From Pontivivens ytuae (lineage in GTDB: Bacteria > Pseudomonadota > Alphaproteobacteria > Rhodobacterales > Rhodobacteraceae), in NCBI RefSeq assembly GCF_015679265.1, contig NZ_CP064942.1, positions 1,768,001-1,832,000 of the forward strand: a stretch of DNA of 64,000 bases, in the 5' to 3' direction. A program made the translations under genes and the position numbers. Below, one piece after another: positions 1-8,677 of the stretch. Each line of letters starts with the position of its first letter. Position 1 is the stretch's first letter. A model generated the notes under the pieces. The model saw only the letters and a list, made by a program, of their open reading frames with translations. It had not been told where the DNA came from and did no database searches.

Positions 1-3000
1 CGATGACGGACGGGCGGTGGGTCTGTGCCGGGCTCGACCGGAACGGGCTGCGGCCCATGCGCTATGTGGTGACCGGCGACGGGATGGTGATCGCGGGCTC
101 CGAGGTGGGCATGGTCCCGACCGACGAGATGAGCGTGGTGGAGAAGGGCGCGCTGGGGCCGGGCCAGATGCTGGCCGTGGACATGCAGCGCGGCGCACTG
201 TTCCACGATGCGGAGATCAAGGACGAGCTGGCGACCTCACAGCCCTTCGGCGAGTGGGTCGGGCGGATCACCGACCTCGCCGACGTCACCGACGTGACGG
301 GCGAGACGACGGTTCTGGAGGGCGAGGCCCTGCGCAAGCGCCAGATCTCCGCCGGGTACGACATCGAGATCCTCGAGCAGATCCTGCACCCGATGGTGGA
401 GGACGCGAAGGAGGCGATCGGCTCCATGGGCGATGACACGCCCCAGGCGGTGCTGAGCGAGAAGTACCGGCCGCTCAGCCACTACTTCCGCCAGAACTTC
501 AGCCAGGTGACGAACCCGCCGATCGACTCCTTGCGCGAGCATCGGGTGATGAGCCTCAAGACGCGGTTCGGCAACCTCAAGAACGTGCTGGACGAGACCG
601 GCGCGCAGACGGAGATCCTGACCCTCGACAGCCCGGTGGTGACGAACGCCCGCTGGGCCAAGATGCTCGACTATTTCGGCGACAGTGCCGCGGTGATCGA
701 CTGCACCTTCTCTGGCGACGAGATGCGCCCGGCGCTGGAGCGGGTGCGGGCGGAGGCCGAGCAGGCGGTGCGCGCAGGTGCGAACCACGTCATCCTGACC
801 GACGAGCATGTCGGGCCGGATCGCGTGGGCCTGCCGATGATCCTCGCCACCTCTGCCGTGCATTCGTGGCTGACCGGCAAGGGGCTGCGGACCTTCTGCT
901 CGATCAACGTGCGCTCGGCCGAGTGTGTGGACCCGCATTACTTCGCCGTGCTGATCGGTGCAGGTGCGACCACGGTCAATGCGTGGCTCGCGCAGGACTC
1001 CATTGCCGACCGGATTGACCGCGGCCTGCTCGACGGCCCGCTCTCGGTCGCGATGGACAAGTTCGCGGAGGCCGTGAACCAGGGCCTGTTGAAGATCATG
1101 TCGAAGATGGGGATCAGCGTCATCTCCTCCTATCGCGGCGGTTTGAACTTCGAGGCCGTGGGCCTCAGCCGCGCGATGGTCAACGAGTTCTTCCCCGGCA
1201 TGCCCTCCCGCATCTCGGGCATCGGGATCAGCGGCGTGCAGGCCGCGGCGAAGGCCGTGCATGCGCGCGCCTATGCCAGCGGCACCGACGTGCTGCCGGT
1301 CGGCGGCTTCTACAAGGCGCGCCGCTCGGGTGAGAGCCACGCGTGGGAAGCGCAGCTCATGCACATGATGCAGGCGGCCTGCGACCGGGGCAGCTACAAG
1401 ATCTGGCAGGAGTATTCGCGCGGCATGCAGGCGCGGGCGCCGATCCACCTGCGCGACCTTCTGGGCTTCAAGCCCGACCGCAAGCCGATCCCGGTGGATG
1501 AGGTGGAATCCATCACCTCGATCCGCAAGCGGTTCGTGACGCCGGGCATGTCGCTGGGCGCACTCTCCCCCGAGGCGCACAAGACGCTCAACGTCGCGAT
1601 GAACCGGATCGGCGCAAAGTCGGACAGCGGTGAGGGCGGGGAGGATCCGAAGCACTTCCACCCCGAGCCCAACGGCGACAACCCGTCGGCGAAGATCAAG
1701 CAGGTCGCGTCGGGGCGCTTCGGCGTGACGGCGGAATACCTCAACAACTGCCAGGAACTGGAGATCAAGGTCGCCCAGGGTGCGAAGCCCGGCGAGGGCG
1801 GACAGCTGCCCGGCTTCAAGGTGACGGAGATGATCGCAAAGCTGCGGCACTCGACGCCGGGGGTGACCCTGATCTCCCCGCCGCCGCACCACGACATCTA
1901 CTCGATCGAGGATCTCGCGCAGCTCATCTACGACCTCAAGCAGATCAACCCGGATGCGAAAGTCTGCGTGAAGCTGGTGGCCCAGACCGGCGTCGGCACC
2001 ATCGCCGCCGGTGTGGCGAAGGCGAAGGCAGACGTCATCCTGATCTCCGGCCACAATGGCGGGACGGGTGCGTCGCCCCAGACCTCTATCAAGCATGCGG
2101 GTCTGCCGTGGGAGATGGGGCTGAGCGAGGCGCACCAGGTGCTGTCGCTCAACAACCTGCGCGACCGCGTGACCCTGCGGACCGATGGCGGTCTGCGCAC
2201 GGGCCGCGACATCGTGATCGCGGCCATGATGGGGGCCGAGGAGTACGGCATCGGCACCGCGGCCCTGATCGCCATGGGCTGCATCATGGTGCGGCAGTGC
2301 CAGTCCAACACCTGCCCCGTCGGCGTCTGCACGCAGGACAAGGAGCTGCGCGACAAGTTCACGGGCACCGCGGACAAGGTCGTGAACCTCATCACCTTCT
2401 ACGCGCAGGAGGTGCGCGAAGTGCTGGCGAGCATCGGCGTGCGGTCGCTCGACGAGGTGATCGGGCGGGCGGACCTGCTTGCGCAGGTGTCGCGCGGTGC
2501 GGCGCATCTCGATGATCTCGACCTCAACCCGATGCTGATTGCGGTCGATGAGGAACTGCGCACGGTCTACGATCGCAGCCGCCCGCGGCAGGAGGTGCTG
2601 GAAACGCTCGACGCGCAGATCATTCGCGACGCCCAGCCCTTCTTCAAGGACGGGGAGAAGATGCAGCTTTCCTACTCGGTCGCGAACACCTACCGGACGG
2701 TGGGGACGCGGGTGTCCTCGCATATCGTGCGGCGCTTCGGCATGCGGAACGGGCTGCAGTCGGATCACCTGACGGTGAAGCTGGAGGGCTCGGCCGGGCA
2801 GTCGCTTGGCGCCTTCGCCGCACCGGGGCTGAAGATCGAGGTGTCGGGCGATGCCAACGACTATGTCGGCAAGGGCCTGTCGGGCGGCGAGATCGTGGTG
2901 AAACCGGTGCTGGGCTCGCCGCTCGACGCTGCGCAGAACACGATCATAGGCAACACCGTGCTCTACGGTGCGACGGGCGGTGCGCTCTTCGCCGCGGGCC

Positions 3001-3422
3001 GGGCCGGGGAGCGGTTCTGCGTCCGCAACTCCGGCGCCGAGGTCGTGGTGGAGGGCTGCGGCTCCAACGGGTGCGAGTACATGACCGGTGGGGTCGCGGT
3101 GATCCTGGGTGCGGTCGGCGACAATTTCGGCGCCGGGATGACGGGCGGTATGGCCTTCGTCTACGACGAGGCGGGCGATTTCGACATCCGCATGAACGAC
3201 GAGAGCATCGTCTCGGTGGGCGTGGACAGCGCCCATTGGGAGGGGGTGCTGAAGTCACTGGTCGAGCGGCATCTGGAGGAGACCGGCTCCCGCCGGGCCG
3301 AGACAATCCTGCGCGACTGGGCGCTGGAGCTGCCGAAGTTCCGGCAGGTCTGCCCAAAGGAGATGCTCAGCCGCCTGCCCGCGCCCTTGTCCGACACGGC
3401 CGAGGCTGTGCCGGCGGAGTGA
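1..3422 (+). CDS. gltB: Glutamate synthase large subunit, 5'-truncated by window edge
   Basis: C-terminal ~1,140 residues of the large subunit of NADPH glutamate synthase (GOGAT), which makes two glutamates from glutamine and 2-oxoglutarate. The frame is open at the left edge, so the glutaminase domain with its N-terminal catalytic Cys and the true start lie outside (family length about 1,500). Seen here are the central domain, the FMN-binding synthase domain with the loop SDSGEGGEDPKHF, the 3Fe-4S cysteines in CIMVRQCQSNTC (C-x5-C-x4-C, around nt 2279-2315), and the C-terminal glycine-rich beta-helix (GATGGALFAAGRAGERF, MTGG repeats). No small subunit gltD follows. A terminator lies just downstream, so this is the end of its transcript. 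The identification is secure. Confidence 0.97.
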   Translation, partial: MTDGRWVCAGLDRNGLRPMRYVVTGDGMVIAGSEVGMVPTDEMSVVEKGALGPGQMLAVDMQRGALFHDAEIKDELATSQPFGEWVGRITDLADVTDVTGETTVLEGEALRKRQISAGYDIEILEQILHPMVEDAKEAIGSMGDDTPQAVLSEKYRPLSHYFRQNFSQVTNPPIDSLREHRVMSLKTRFGNLKNVLDETGAQTEILTLDSPVVTNARWAKMLDYFGDSAAVIDCTFSGDEMRPALERVRAEAEQAVRAGANHVILTDEHVGPDRVGLPMILATSAVHSWLTGKGLRTFCSINVRSAECVDPHYFAVLIGAGATTVNAWLAQDSIADRIDRGLLDGPLSVAMDKFAEAVNQGLLKIMSKMGISVISSYRGGLNFEAVGLSRAMVNEFFPGMPSRISGIGISGVQAAAKAVHARAYASGTDVLPVGGFYKARRSGESHAWEAQLMHMMQAACDRGSYKIWQEYSRGMQARAPIHLRDLLGFKPDRKPIPVDEVESITSIRKRFVTPGMSLGALSPEAHKTLNVAMNRIGAKSDSGEGGEDPKHFHPEPNGDNPSAKIKQVASGRFGVTAEYLNNCQELEIKVAQGAKPGEGGQLPGFKVTEMIAKLRHSTPGVTLISPPPHHDIYSIEDLAQLIYDLKQINPDAKVCVKLVAQTGVGTIAAGVAKAKADVILISGHNGGTGASPQTSIKHAGLPWEMGLSEAHQVLSLNNLRDRVTLRTDGGLRTGRDIVIAAMMGAEEYGIGTAALIAMGCIMVRQCQSNTCPVGVCTQDKELRDKFTGTADKVVNLITFYAQEVREVLASIGVRSLDEVIGRADLLAQVSRGAAHLDDLDLNPMLIAVDEELRTVYDRSRPRQEVLETLDAQIIRDAQPFFKDGEKMQLSYSVANTYRTVGTRVSSHIVRRFGMRNGLQSDHLTVKLEGSAGQSLGAFAAPGLKIEVSGDANDYVGKGLSGGEIVVKPVLGSPLDAAQNTIIGNTVLYGATGGALFAAGRAGERFCVRNSGAEVVVEGCGSNGCEYMTGGVAVILGAVGDNFGAGMTGGMAFVYDEAGDFDIRMNDESIVSVGVDSAHWEGVLKSLVERHLEETGSRRAETILRDWALELPKFRQVCPKEMLSRLPAPLSDTAEAVPAE

Positions 3423-3426
3423 TCTT

Positions 3427-3448
3427 GCGTATTTGAGGAAAGATGAAG
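3427..3448 (+). other. GCGTATTTG...AAAGATGAAG motif after gltB
   Basis: A 22-nt stretch starting 5 nt after the gltB stop, beginning GCGTATTTG and ending AAAGATGAAG. A near copy (GCGTATTTG, three variable bases, AAAGAAGAAG) forms the left arm of the hairpin at 52474-52529, also just after a stop codon. It is less GC-rich than its surroundings. The function is unknown; the match between the two sites is directly visible. Confidence 0.5.
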
Positions 3449-3477
3449 GCGGGGCGTGGTGCTCCGCCTTTTTCGTT
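3446..3477 (+). terminator. Rho-independent terminator of gltB
   Basis: AAGGCGG (3446-3452) pairs with CCGCCTT (3464-3470), giving a hairpin with an 11-nt loop followed by TTTCGTTTG. It lies about 25 nt after the gltB stop, as expected for an intrinsic terminator. Confidence 0.75.
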
Positions 3478-3510
3478 TGTGCGCGCTGAGGGCCGCCGGG
3501 CGAGAGGATT

Positions 3511-4347
3511 CTACTGCTCGGCTTCGAGCAGCGCGGCGAGGCCCTCGCGGTAGGTCGGGTACTCCAGGTGCACTCCGAGTTCGTGTTTGATGCGGTCGTT
3601 CGAGACGCGCTTGGACTCGGCGTAGAAGCTGCGGGCCATGGGGCTCATGTCCGCCTCCTCGATCGGGATGGCGGGCGGCAGCGGCAGGCCCAGCAGTTCG
3701 GCGGCGTGGGCGATCACGTCCTGCGGCGGGGCCGGGTCGTCGTCGCACAGGTTATAGATCGCCCCCGGATTGGGCCGCGCGATAGAGGCGGCGAGAACCT
3801 GTGCGATGTCCTCGACATGGATGCGGGAAAAGACCTGGTTCGGCTTGATGATCCGCCGCGCGGTGCCTGCCCGGACCTTGACGAAGGGCCCGCGGCCGGG
3901 GCCGTAGATGCCGGCGATCCGGAAGATGTGGAGCGGCAGGCCCAGCGCCTGCCAGCCCAGCTCGGCCGTGACGCGGGCCTTGCCGCGGCGGGTGGCGGGC
4001 TTGAGTTCGGAGCCCTCGTCCACCCAGCCCCCATCGCGGTCGCCGTAGACACCGGTGGTCGACAGGTAGCCCACCCATTCGGGCGTCGCGGCGCGCAGGG
4101 CGTCGGCATGGGTGTTCAGCACCGGGTCTCCCGCGTCTCCCGGGGAGACGGAGGTGAGGATATGTGTCGCCTCGGAAATGGCGGGGGCGAGGTCGGTGCC
4201 GGGCCAGATCAGCGGCTCGACGCCCGCGGCGTGCAGGGCGTCCGCCTTCTCCTCCGACCGGGTGGTGCCGATGATGCGGAAACCCTCCAGCCGCGCGGCG
4301 AGCGCGCGGGCGGAGTAGCCATGGCCGATGGAGAGCAGGGTTTTCAT
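3511..4347 (-). CDS. SDR-family NAD(P)-dependent epimerase/oxidoreductase (YeeZ-like)
   Basis: 278-residue protein with an N-terminal Rossmann nucleotide-binding motif (LLSIGHGYSARALAARLEG, residues 4-22), as in the atypical extended SDR proteins of the YeeZ/NAD-dependent epimerase group. The segment GYLSTTGVYGDRDGGWVDE holds the Ser/Tyr region typical of sugar-nucleotide epimerases. IFRIAGIYGPGRGPFVKVRAG and SRIHVEDIAQVLAASI match the C-terminal substrate-binding part. No signal peptide is seen, so it should be cytoplasmic. It converges on gltB, and its 5' side faces a repeat element that separates it from queG. The substrate cannot be inferred. Confidence 0.85.
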   Translation of the reverse strand: MKTLLSIGHGYSARALAARLEGFRIIGTTRSEEKADALHAAGVEPLIWPGTDLAPAISEATHILTSVSPGDAGDPVLNTHADALRAATPEWVGYLSTTGVYGDRDGGWVDEGSELKPATRRGKARVTAELGWQALGLPLHIFRIAGIYGPGRGPFVKVRAGTARRIIKPNQVFSRIHVEDIAQVLAASIARPNPGAIYNLCDDDPAPPQDVIAHAAELLGLPLPPAIPIEEADMSPMARSFYAESKRVSNDRIKHELGVHLEYPTYREGLAALLEAEQ

Positions 4348-4369
4348 GCTTGTGTCGCTATCACGTCGT

Positions 4370-4422
4370 TGGGCCGGGCTCGACCCGGAACAATGGCGGG
4401 CGGCCCCGGCTCAGGGCCGGGG
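4370..4422. repeat. Palindromic repeat element overlapping the queG 3' end
   Basis: Two GC-rich hairpins in tandem: CCGGG-CTCGA-CCCGG (4374-4388) and CCCCGGC-TCAGG-GCCGGGG (4404-4422). They resemble the modules found at seven or more other intergenic sites in this window. The second hairpin contains the queG stop codon (complement of 4411-4413), so the element supplies the last codons of queG. Confidence 0.7.
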
Positions 4423-5454
4423 TGGTTGTGTGTCGGCGAGGCGGGCCAGCGCCCAGCGCGCGGCATCGGCGACCGCCGGGTCGGGATCTTCGCTCAGCGG
4501 GCGGGCGGCCTCGGCCAGGTGCGGCGTGGCGGAGTTGCCGATAGCATAGAGCACGTTGCGCACGAAGCGGTCGCGGCCGATACGCTTGATGGGGCTACCC
4601 GCGAAGACCTCGCGGAAGGTTTTGTCGGTAAGTTTCGCGAGGTCGTCGAGCCGCGGGGCGGCGAGCTCGACACGGGCCCAGTAGCCGGCCTCCCGCGCCT
4701 CCACCGCGAACTTGTTCCAGGGGCAGACGGCAAGGCAGTCGTCACAGCCATAGATGCGGTTGCCCATCTTCGCGCGCAGCTCCTCGTCCACCGGGCCCTT
4801 GTGCTCGATGGTCAGGTACGAGATGCAGCGCCGCGCATCGAGGCGGAAGGGCGCGGGAAAGGCGTCGGTTGGACAGATGTCGAGGCAGGCGGTGCAGGAA
4901 CCGCAATGCTCGACCTCCGGCGGATCGGGGGTGAGCTCCAGCGTCGTGAAGACCGCGCCGAGGAAGAACCAGTTGCCGAGGTCGCGGGACAGCAGGTTCG
5001 TGTGCTTGCCCTGCCAGCCGAGACCGGCAGCCTCGGCCAACGGTTTCTCCATGACGGGGGCGGTGTCGACGAAGACCCTGATCTCGCAGCCTGTCTCATC
5101 GACCAGCCAACGGCCGAGGCGCTTCAGCCGCTTCTTGACGAGGTCGTGGTAGTCCTTGTTGCGGGCGTAGACGGAGATCGCGCCAATCTCGGGCTCCTCA
5201 AGCAGCTCCAGCGGATCGCGGTCGGGGGTGTAGGGCTCGGCCAGCATGATGACGGAGCGGGCCTCGGGCCAGAGGGCGGCAGGGTTGCCGCGCCATTCGG
5301 AGCGGTCGGCGAGCCAGCCCATCTGGCCGTGCATGTCGTCGGCGAGGAACCGGGCGAGGCGGTCTGCTGCCTGTGGGATCGCGTCCGGCCTGCAGATCCC
5401 GGCGCTGGCGAAGCCGAGGTGCTGCGCCTCGGCCTTCACCCGTCCGGCGTCCAT
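4411..5454 (-). CDS. queG: Epoxyqueuosine reductase QueG
   Basis: 347-residue cobalamin- and Fe-S-dependent enzyme that reduces epoxyqueuosine to queuosine in tRNA, the last step of queuosine synthesis. Two ferredoxin-like clusters are evident: [12 protein letters not shown] and [12 protein letters not shown]. The N-terminal half contains the conserved [22 protein letters not shown] region ([15 protein letters not shown] here). The C-terminal part has a HEAT-like segment ([17 protein letters not shown]). The gene is translationally coupled to the upstream GST gene (TGATG overlap at 5454). Its final residues (TQPPRP) are encoded inside a palindromic repeat, which may have replaced the original C-terminus. 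Confidence 0.95.
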   Translation of the reverse strand: MDAGRVKAEAQHLGFASAGICRPDAIPQAADRLARFLADDMHGQMGWLADRSEWRGNPAALWPEARSVIMLAEPYTPDRDPLELLEEPEIGAISVYARNKDYHDLVKKRLKRLGRWLVDETGCEIRVFVDTAPVMEKPLAEAAGLGWQGKHTNLLSRDLGNWFFLGAVFTTLELTPDPPEVEHCGSCTACLDICPTDAFPAPFRLDARRCISYLTIEHKGPVDEELRAKMGNRIYGCDDCLAVCPWNKFAVEAREAGYWARVELAAPRLDDLAKLTDKTFREVFAGSPIKRIGRDRFVRNVLYAIGNSATPHLAEAARPLSEDPDPAVADAARWALARLADTQPPRP

Positions 5455-6119
5455 CAGAAATCGAGGTCGGCGTAGTGCACCGGCGGCGGCATCCCCGGCA
5501 CCATGTCGGCTAGGATCGGGCGGAAGGCGGGGCGCGACTTGATGCGCGCATACCAGTCCTTCACGTTGTCCGACCGGTTCCAGTCCACGTCGTCCACGTA
5601 ATCAAGGCAGCTCAGATGCGCGGCCGCGGCAAAGTCGGCGATGGTCATGTGATCGCCCGCGAGCCACCTGCGCTGATCGCAGAGCCAGTCGAGATAGTCG
5701 AGGTGGTACTTGATGTTCGAGGTGCCCTCGCGGATGCGCGCGCTCTCTGGGTAGCCGGTCTTCTTCAGCTTCTTCGTCACGCGCTCGTAGAGCAGGTTGA
5801 CGGTGACCTCGTGGTGGAACTTGTCATCGAACCAGTGGGCGAGGCGGCGGGCCTCGGCCCGGTCCGCGGCGCGCTTGGGCAGGAGGGCGGGGTCGGGCAC
5901 CGTCTCCTCCAGATACTCGCAAATGGCAGTGGAGTCGCTGAGCGTCAGACCGTCGATCTGGAGCACGGGGACGCGGGCGGCGGGGTTCATTAGCAGGAAC
6001 TCCATCCGGCGTTCCCACGGCTTTTCCTCGACCAGTTCGACCTCGATCCGCTTCTCGGCGAGGACAAGGCGCACCTTGCGCGAGAACGGGGAGAGGGGGA
6101 GGTGATGAAGGCGCCGCAT
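5454..6119 (-). CDS. Glutathione S-transferase family protein
   Basis: 221-residue GST-fold protein. The N-terminal thioredoxin-like domain begins [22 protein letters not shown], with SPFSRKVR at the glutathione-site position and the [12 protein letters not shown] motif that contacts the gamma-glutamyl group. An all-helical C-terminal domain follows. The ATG at 6119 was chosen because the domain starts there; an open frame runs further upstream but lacks family similarity. The stop overlaps the queG start by one base, so the two are probably co-transcribed. The substrate is unknown; a role in queuosine synthesis is not implied. Confidence 0.88.
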   Translation of the reverse strand: MRRLHHLPLSPFSRKVRLVLAEKRIEVELVEEKPWERRMEFLLMNPAARVPVLQIDGLTLSDSTAICEYLEETVPDPALLPKRAADRAEARRLAHWFDDKFHHEVTVNLLYERVTKKLKKTGYPESARIREGTSNIKYHLDYLDWLCDQRRWLAGDHMTIADFAAAAHLSCLDYVDDVDWNRSDNVKDWYARIKSRPAFRPILADMVPGMPPPVHYADLDF

Positions 6120-6274
6120 AATCGTCCGATACCTGACTTTCCGTTCGGTATGCCTGTCCGGCGGGGGCAATTCAACCGGCGTGGGCACGGGGTTGCGACA
6201 CCTTGCCTCGCAATGGACACGAATCAGCTGTATGAGGTCCGGTCAGGCTCACAAGGGAAAGATGGAGGGCCGGG

Positions 6275-7165
6275 ATGAATATTCGCTGGATGTTGCAGAT
6301 TCTCCTCATGGTTGTGCTGTCGCTCGCCTCTACGGCGAGTGCGGAGGCCCCTGCCCGCATGGCGCCGCTCATCACGCCCACCGAGCTGGCGGATCGTCTG
6401 TCGACGGCTCCGTGGCCGCAGGTGGTGGATATTCGCGAGCCCGAGGCGGAGCTGAGCCTGTTCAGCTACGGTACCGGCCATATCCCGACCTCGATCAACG
6501 TGCCCTTCGGCGAGTGGCGCGCGGTGTGGGCCGATCCGCTGGACTTGCCGAGCGATGCGGCGCTGAGCGCGCTGATCGGCGGCGCGGGCCTCGTGCCGGA
6601 GCGTCCCGTCGTGATCGTGCACTCTAGTGCCGCGCGGCGGAACTTCGGCTCCGCGGCATGGGCCTACTGGATGCTGAAATCCGCGGGGTTCGAGGACATC
6701 GCGATCCTCGATGGCGGGATCCGGGCGTGGCGCGATCAGGGCTACGCAATGTCCGAGCGGCCGGGGCGGATCGTGCCCATCGACCTCGACCTGACCCTCG
6801 ACCGAACCTGGCTCGCCACCCATGCGGACGTGAATGCCGTGCTGCGGGGCGAGAGCGAGGCGGTGCTGCTCGACGCACGGCCGCTCTGGCAGATCGCACG
6901 GCGGGAATCGCTGCCGGGCTCGACGCTGCTCAACGGCATCACGCTCTTGGAGCATGAGGACGGGCGCGCGGGCGACGAGATGTCGATCTTCGAGCGCATC
7001 AAGAACGCGCAGCATGTCGACTGGATGAGCGACGTCATCACCTACTGCAACAACGGCACGCTGGCCGCCATCGACTGGTTCATGGCGAGCGAGATCGCAG
7101 GCATCGAGAACGTGCGCATCTACGGCCACGCGCTGGACGGGCGCGCGCAGAGCAGCGGGCTCTAA
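6275..7165 (+). CDS. Exported tandem-rhodanese sulfurtransferase
   Basis: 296 residues with a clear Sec signal peptide (MNIRWMLQILLMVVLSLASTASA) and two rhodanese-like domains. The first (about residues 30-150) has VVDIREPEAE and an active-site loop VIVHSSAARRNFG where serine sits in place of the catalytic cysteine. The second ends with VITYCNNGTLAAIDWFM, where Cys begins the CNNGTLA active loop. The enzyme is therefore predicted to be a periplasmic thiosulfate or 3-mercaptopyruvate:acceptor sulfurtransferase with one inactive and one active domain. The stop codon overlaps that of the convergent mtgA (7162-7165). Confidence 0.85.
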   Translation: MNIRWMLQILLMVVLSLASTASAEAPARMAPLITPTELADRLSTAPWPQVVDIREPEAELSLFSYGTGHIPTSINVPFGEWRAVWADPLDLPSDAALSALIGGAGLVPERPVVIVHSSAARRNFGSAAWAYWMLKSAGFEDIAILDGGIRAWRDQGYAMSERPGRIVPIDLDLTLDRTWLATHADVNAVLRGESEAVLLDARPLWQIARRESLPGSTLLNGITLLEHEDGRAGDEMSIFERIKNAQHVDWMSDVITYCNNGTLAAIDWFMASEIAGIENVRIYGHALDGRAQSSGL

Positions 7166-7824
7166 CCCGGCGACAGGCAGGCGAGGCGGTCGCTCTGCCG
7201 CAGGCTCCGGGCACCTTCGGCGATGGAGCGGGCGCGACCCGCGGTGAAGTCGCCGGGTGCACTGGCGGAGCGGACATGCGGGGCGGGCAGGATCGCGGCG
7301 ATGCGGGCGGCCTGCGCCGGAGTAAGCGAGGCGGCGGAGGTGCCGAACCAGTGGCGCGCCGCGGCCTCCGCCCCGAAGACGCCGTTCCCCATCTCGGCCA
7401 CGTTCACGTAAACCTCGACGATGCGGCGCTTGGGCCAGGTCGCCTCGATCACGAGAGTCACGGCAGCCTCGATCCCCTTTCGCAGCCATGTCGACTCCTG
7501 CCAGAGGTAGACGTTCTTGGCGACCTGCTGGGAGATGGTGGAGGCGCCGCGCCGCCGCTCCTCCTGCAACGCCGCGCGGATCGCGTCGAAGTCGAAGCCC
7601 CAGTGGGCGCAGAAATTCGCATCCTCCGCTGCGATCACGGCGGCGGGCAGCGGGCCCGCGGCCTCGAACGGCACCCACTCGCGCTGCAGCGCGCCGAGCC
7701 GCTGCCGCTCCACCCATTGCGTGTGCGTGATCGGCGGCACCACCCAGCGCCCCGCCGCCACGAACAGCACCGCGAGCGCGAGCAGGTAGAGCGTCCAGCG
7801 GAGGAGGAAGCGGATCAGGCGCAT
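7162..7824 (-). CDS. mtgA: Monofunctional peptidoglycan transglycosylase MtgA
   Basis: 220-residue GT51 glycosyltransferase that polymerises lipid II into glycan strands at the periplasmic face of the inner membrane. It has an N-terminal membrane anchor (LIRFLLRWTLYLLALAVLFVAA), the catalytic glutamate in AAEDANFCAHWGFD, and the second GT51 motif RGASTISQQVAKN followed by LWQESTWLRKGIEA. The ATG at 7824 precedes the anchor; earlier in-frame codons encode unrelated sequence. It lies last in a leftward run after nadE and the extensin-like gene. Confidence 0.95.
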   Translation of the reverse strand: MRLIRFLLRWTLYLLALAVLFVAAGRWVVPPITHTQWVERQRLGALQREWVPFEAAGPLPAAVIAAEDANFCAHWGFDFDAIRAALQEERRRGASTISQQVAKNVYLWQESTWLRKGIEAAVTLVIEATWPKRRIVEVYVNVAEMGNGVFGAEAAARHWFGTSAASLTPAQAARIAAILPAPHVRSASAPGDFTAGRARSIAEGARSLRQSDRLACLSPG

Positions 7825-7867
7825 CAATGGAATCCGGTGAGGCGTGTTCGTCTGACTGTTTGCGCGC

Positions 7868-8620
7868 CTAGCGGCAGTAGCGCCAGCCCTCACGGCGCGC
7901 GGCGCGATCAAAATGCAGGTGATTGGCGTGCGCGGCATCTGTGCCGGGGCCGATGACGGTGGTGAAGTGGAGGCAGGCCGCGGCGCGGATGGCGCGCTGG
8001 AACGCCGCCTCGATCGAACCGCCATCGCGAGGCGCGACGGGCAGCGGGTCGCCCTCGGCGAAGCGGAATTCGGAGATGTCGATGGCATTGCCGAAGGCGT
8101 GCTCGGACAGCGGCCCGGTCGGCAGGTTGTTGCGGCGGCGGCAGACATAGCCGCTGGCGTTGACGAGACCGGTGAGTTCGCCCCGCTCCAGCAGCTCCGC
8201 GGAGGGGGCGAGGTGCGTGGACGTCCAGTCGGCGAGCGCGCGGGCAGTCTCGCACCGGATCGTGGCGGGCGGGTCGAGGGCGATGCCGGGTACCACCTCG
8301 CTGACGGTGACGGGGGTCAGAATGCCGCAAGCCGGATCGTCGGGATCCTCCGCCCGGTCGGCGAGTTCGTAGGAGGTGCCGAGCGCATCTAGGTCGGCGA
8401 GGCAGGCGGCATGCTCGCTTGGCGTCGCGGCGCGGTCGGTCGGGGTGATCGGCGGAGTATCCTTCGCCACTTCTACGGGATCGTCCGGCGCGACCGCAAC
8501 ATCGGCCTCCTCAGCCGCCGGGCGCGGCTCGGGTCGCATCGAGGTTTCCGGCGGCGGGCCGGGCTCCTGCGCGACGAGCGGCAGGGCGAGGATCAGGCAG
8601 ATCAGAAAAACGCGGCGCAT
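7868..8620 (-). CDS. Exported extensin-like family protein (peptidoglycan peptidase fold)
   Basis: 250-residue protein with a signal peptide (MRRVFLICLILALPLVAQ), a low-complexity Pro/Ala/Glu linker (about 20-60), and a C-terminal extensin-like domain (PF06904). The core SEHAFGNAIDISEF and the terminal HANHLHFDRA carry the His and Asp residues expected for an M15-like zinc D,D-peptidase fold. Cysteines at CLADLDALG, ACGI, RCET, VCRRR and ACLHF suggest disulfides in the periplasm. It sits 43 bp before mtgA and 57 bp after nadE on the same strand, so a cell-wall role beside MtgA is plausible. An upstream in-frame TTG is a less likely start. Confidence 0.85.
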   Translation of the reverse strand: MRRVFLICLILALPLVAQEPGPPPETSMRPEPRPAAEEADVAVAPDDPVEVAKDTPPITPTDRAATPSEHAACLADLDALGTSYELADRAEDPDDPACGILTPVTVSEVVPGIALDPPATIRCETARALADWTSTHLAPSAELLERGELTGLVNASGYVCRRRNNLPTGPLSEHAFGNAIDISEFRFAEGDPLPVAPRDGGSIEAAFQRAIRAAACLHFTTVIGPGTDAAHANHLHFDRAARREGWRYCR

Positions 8621-8677
8621 CGGACCGTCCCCCAACGTGATGCTCGAGAGACGATATGGAGCGGACGCGCGCGGCGC

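Noticed and set aside
237..3236. A 999-codon open frame antisense to gltB
   Set aside because: In GC-rich DNA the frame opposite a real gene is often free of stops. The translation is rich in His/Arg/Val/Asp without recognisable domains, while gltB on the + strand has clear motifs. The same applies to other long antisense frames (for example opposite atpA/atpD at 37041-39950 and opposite mutL).
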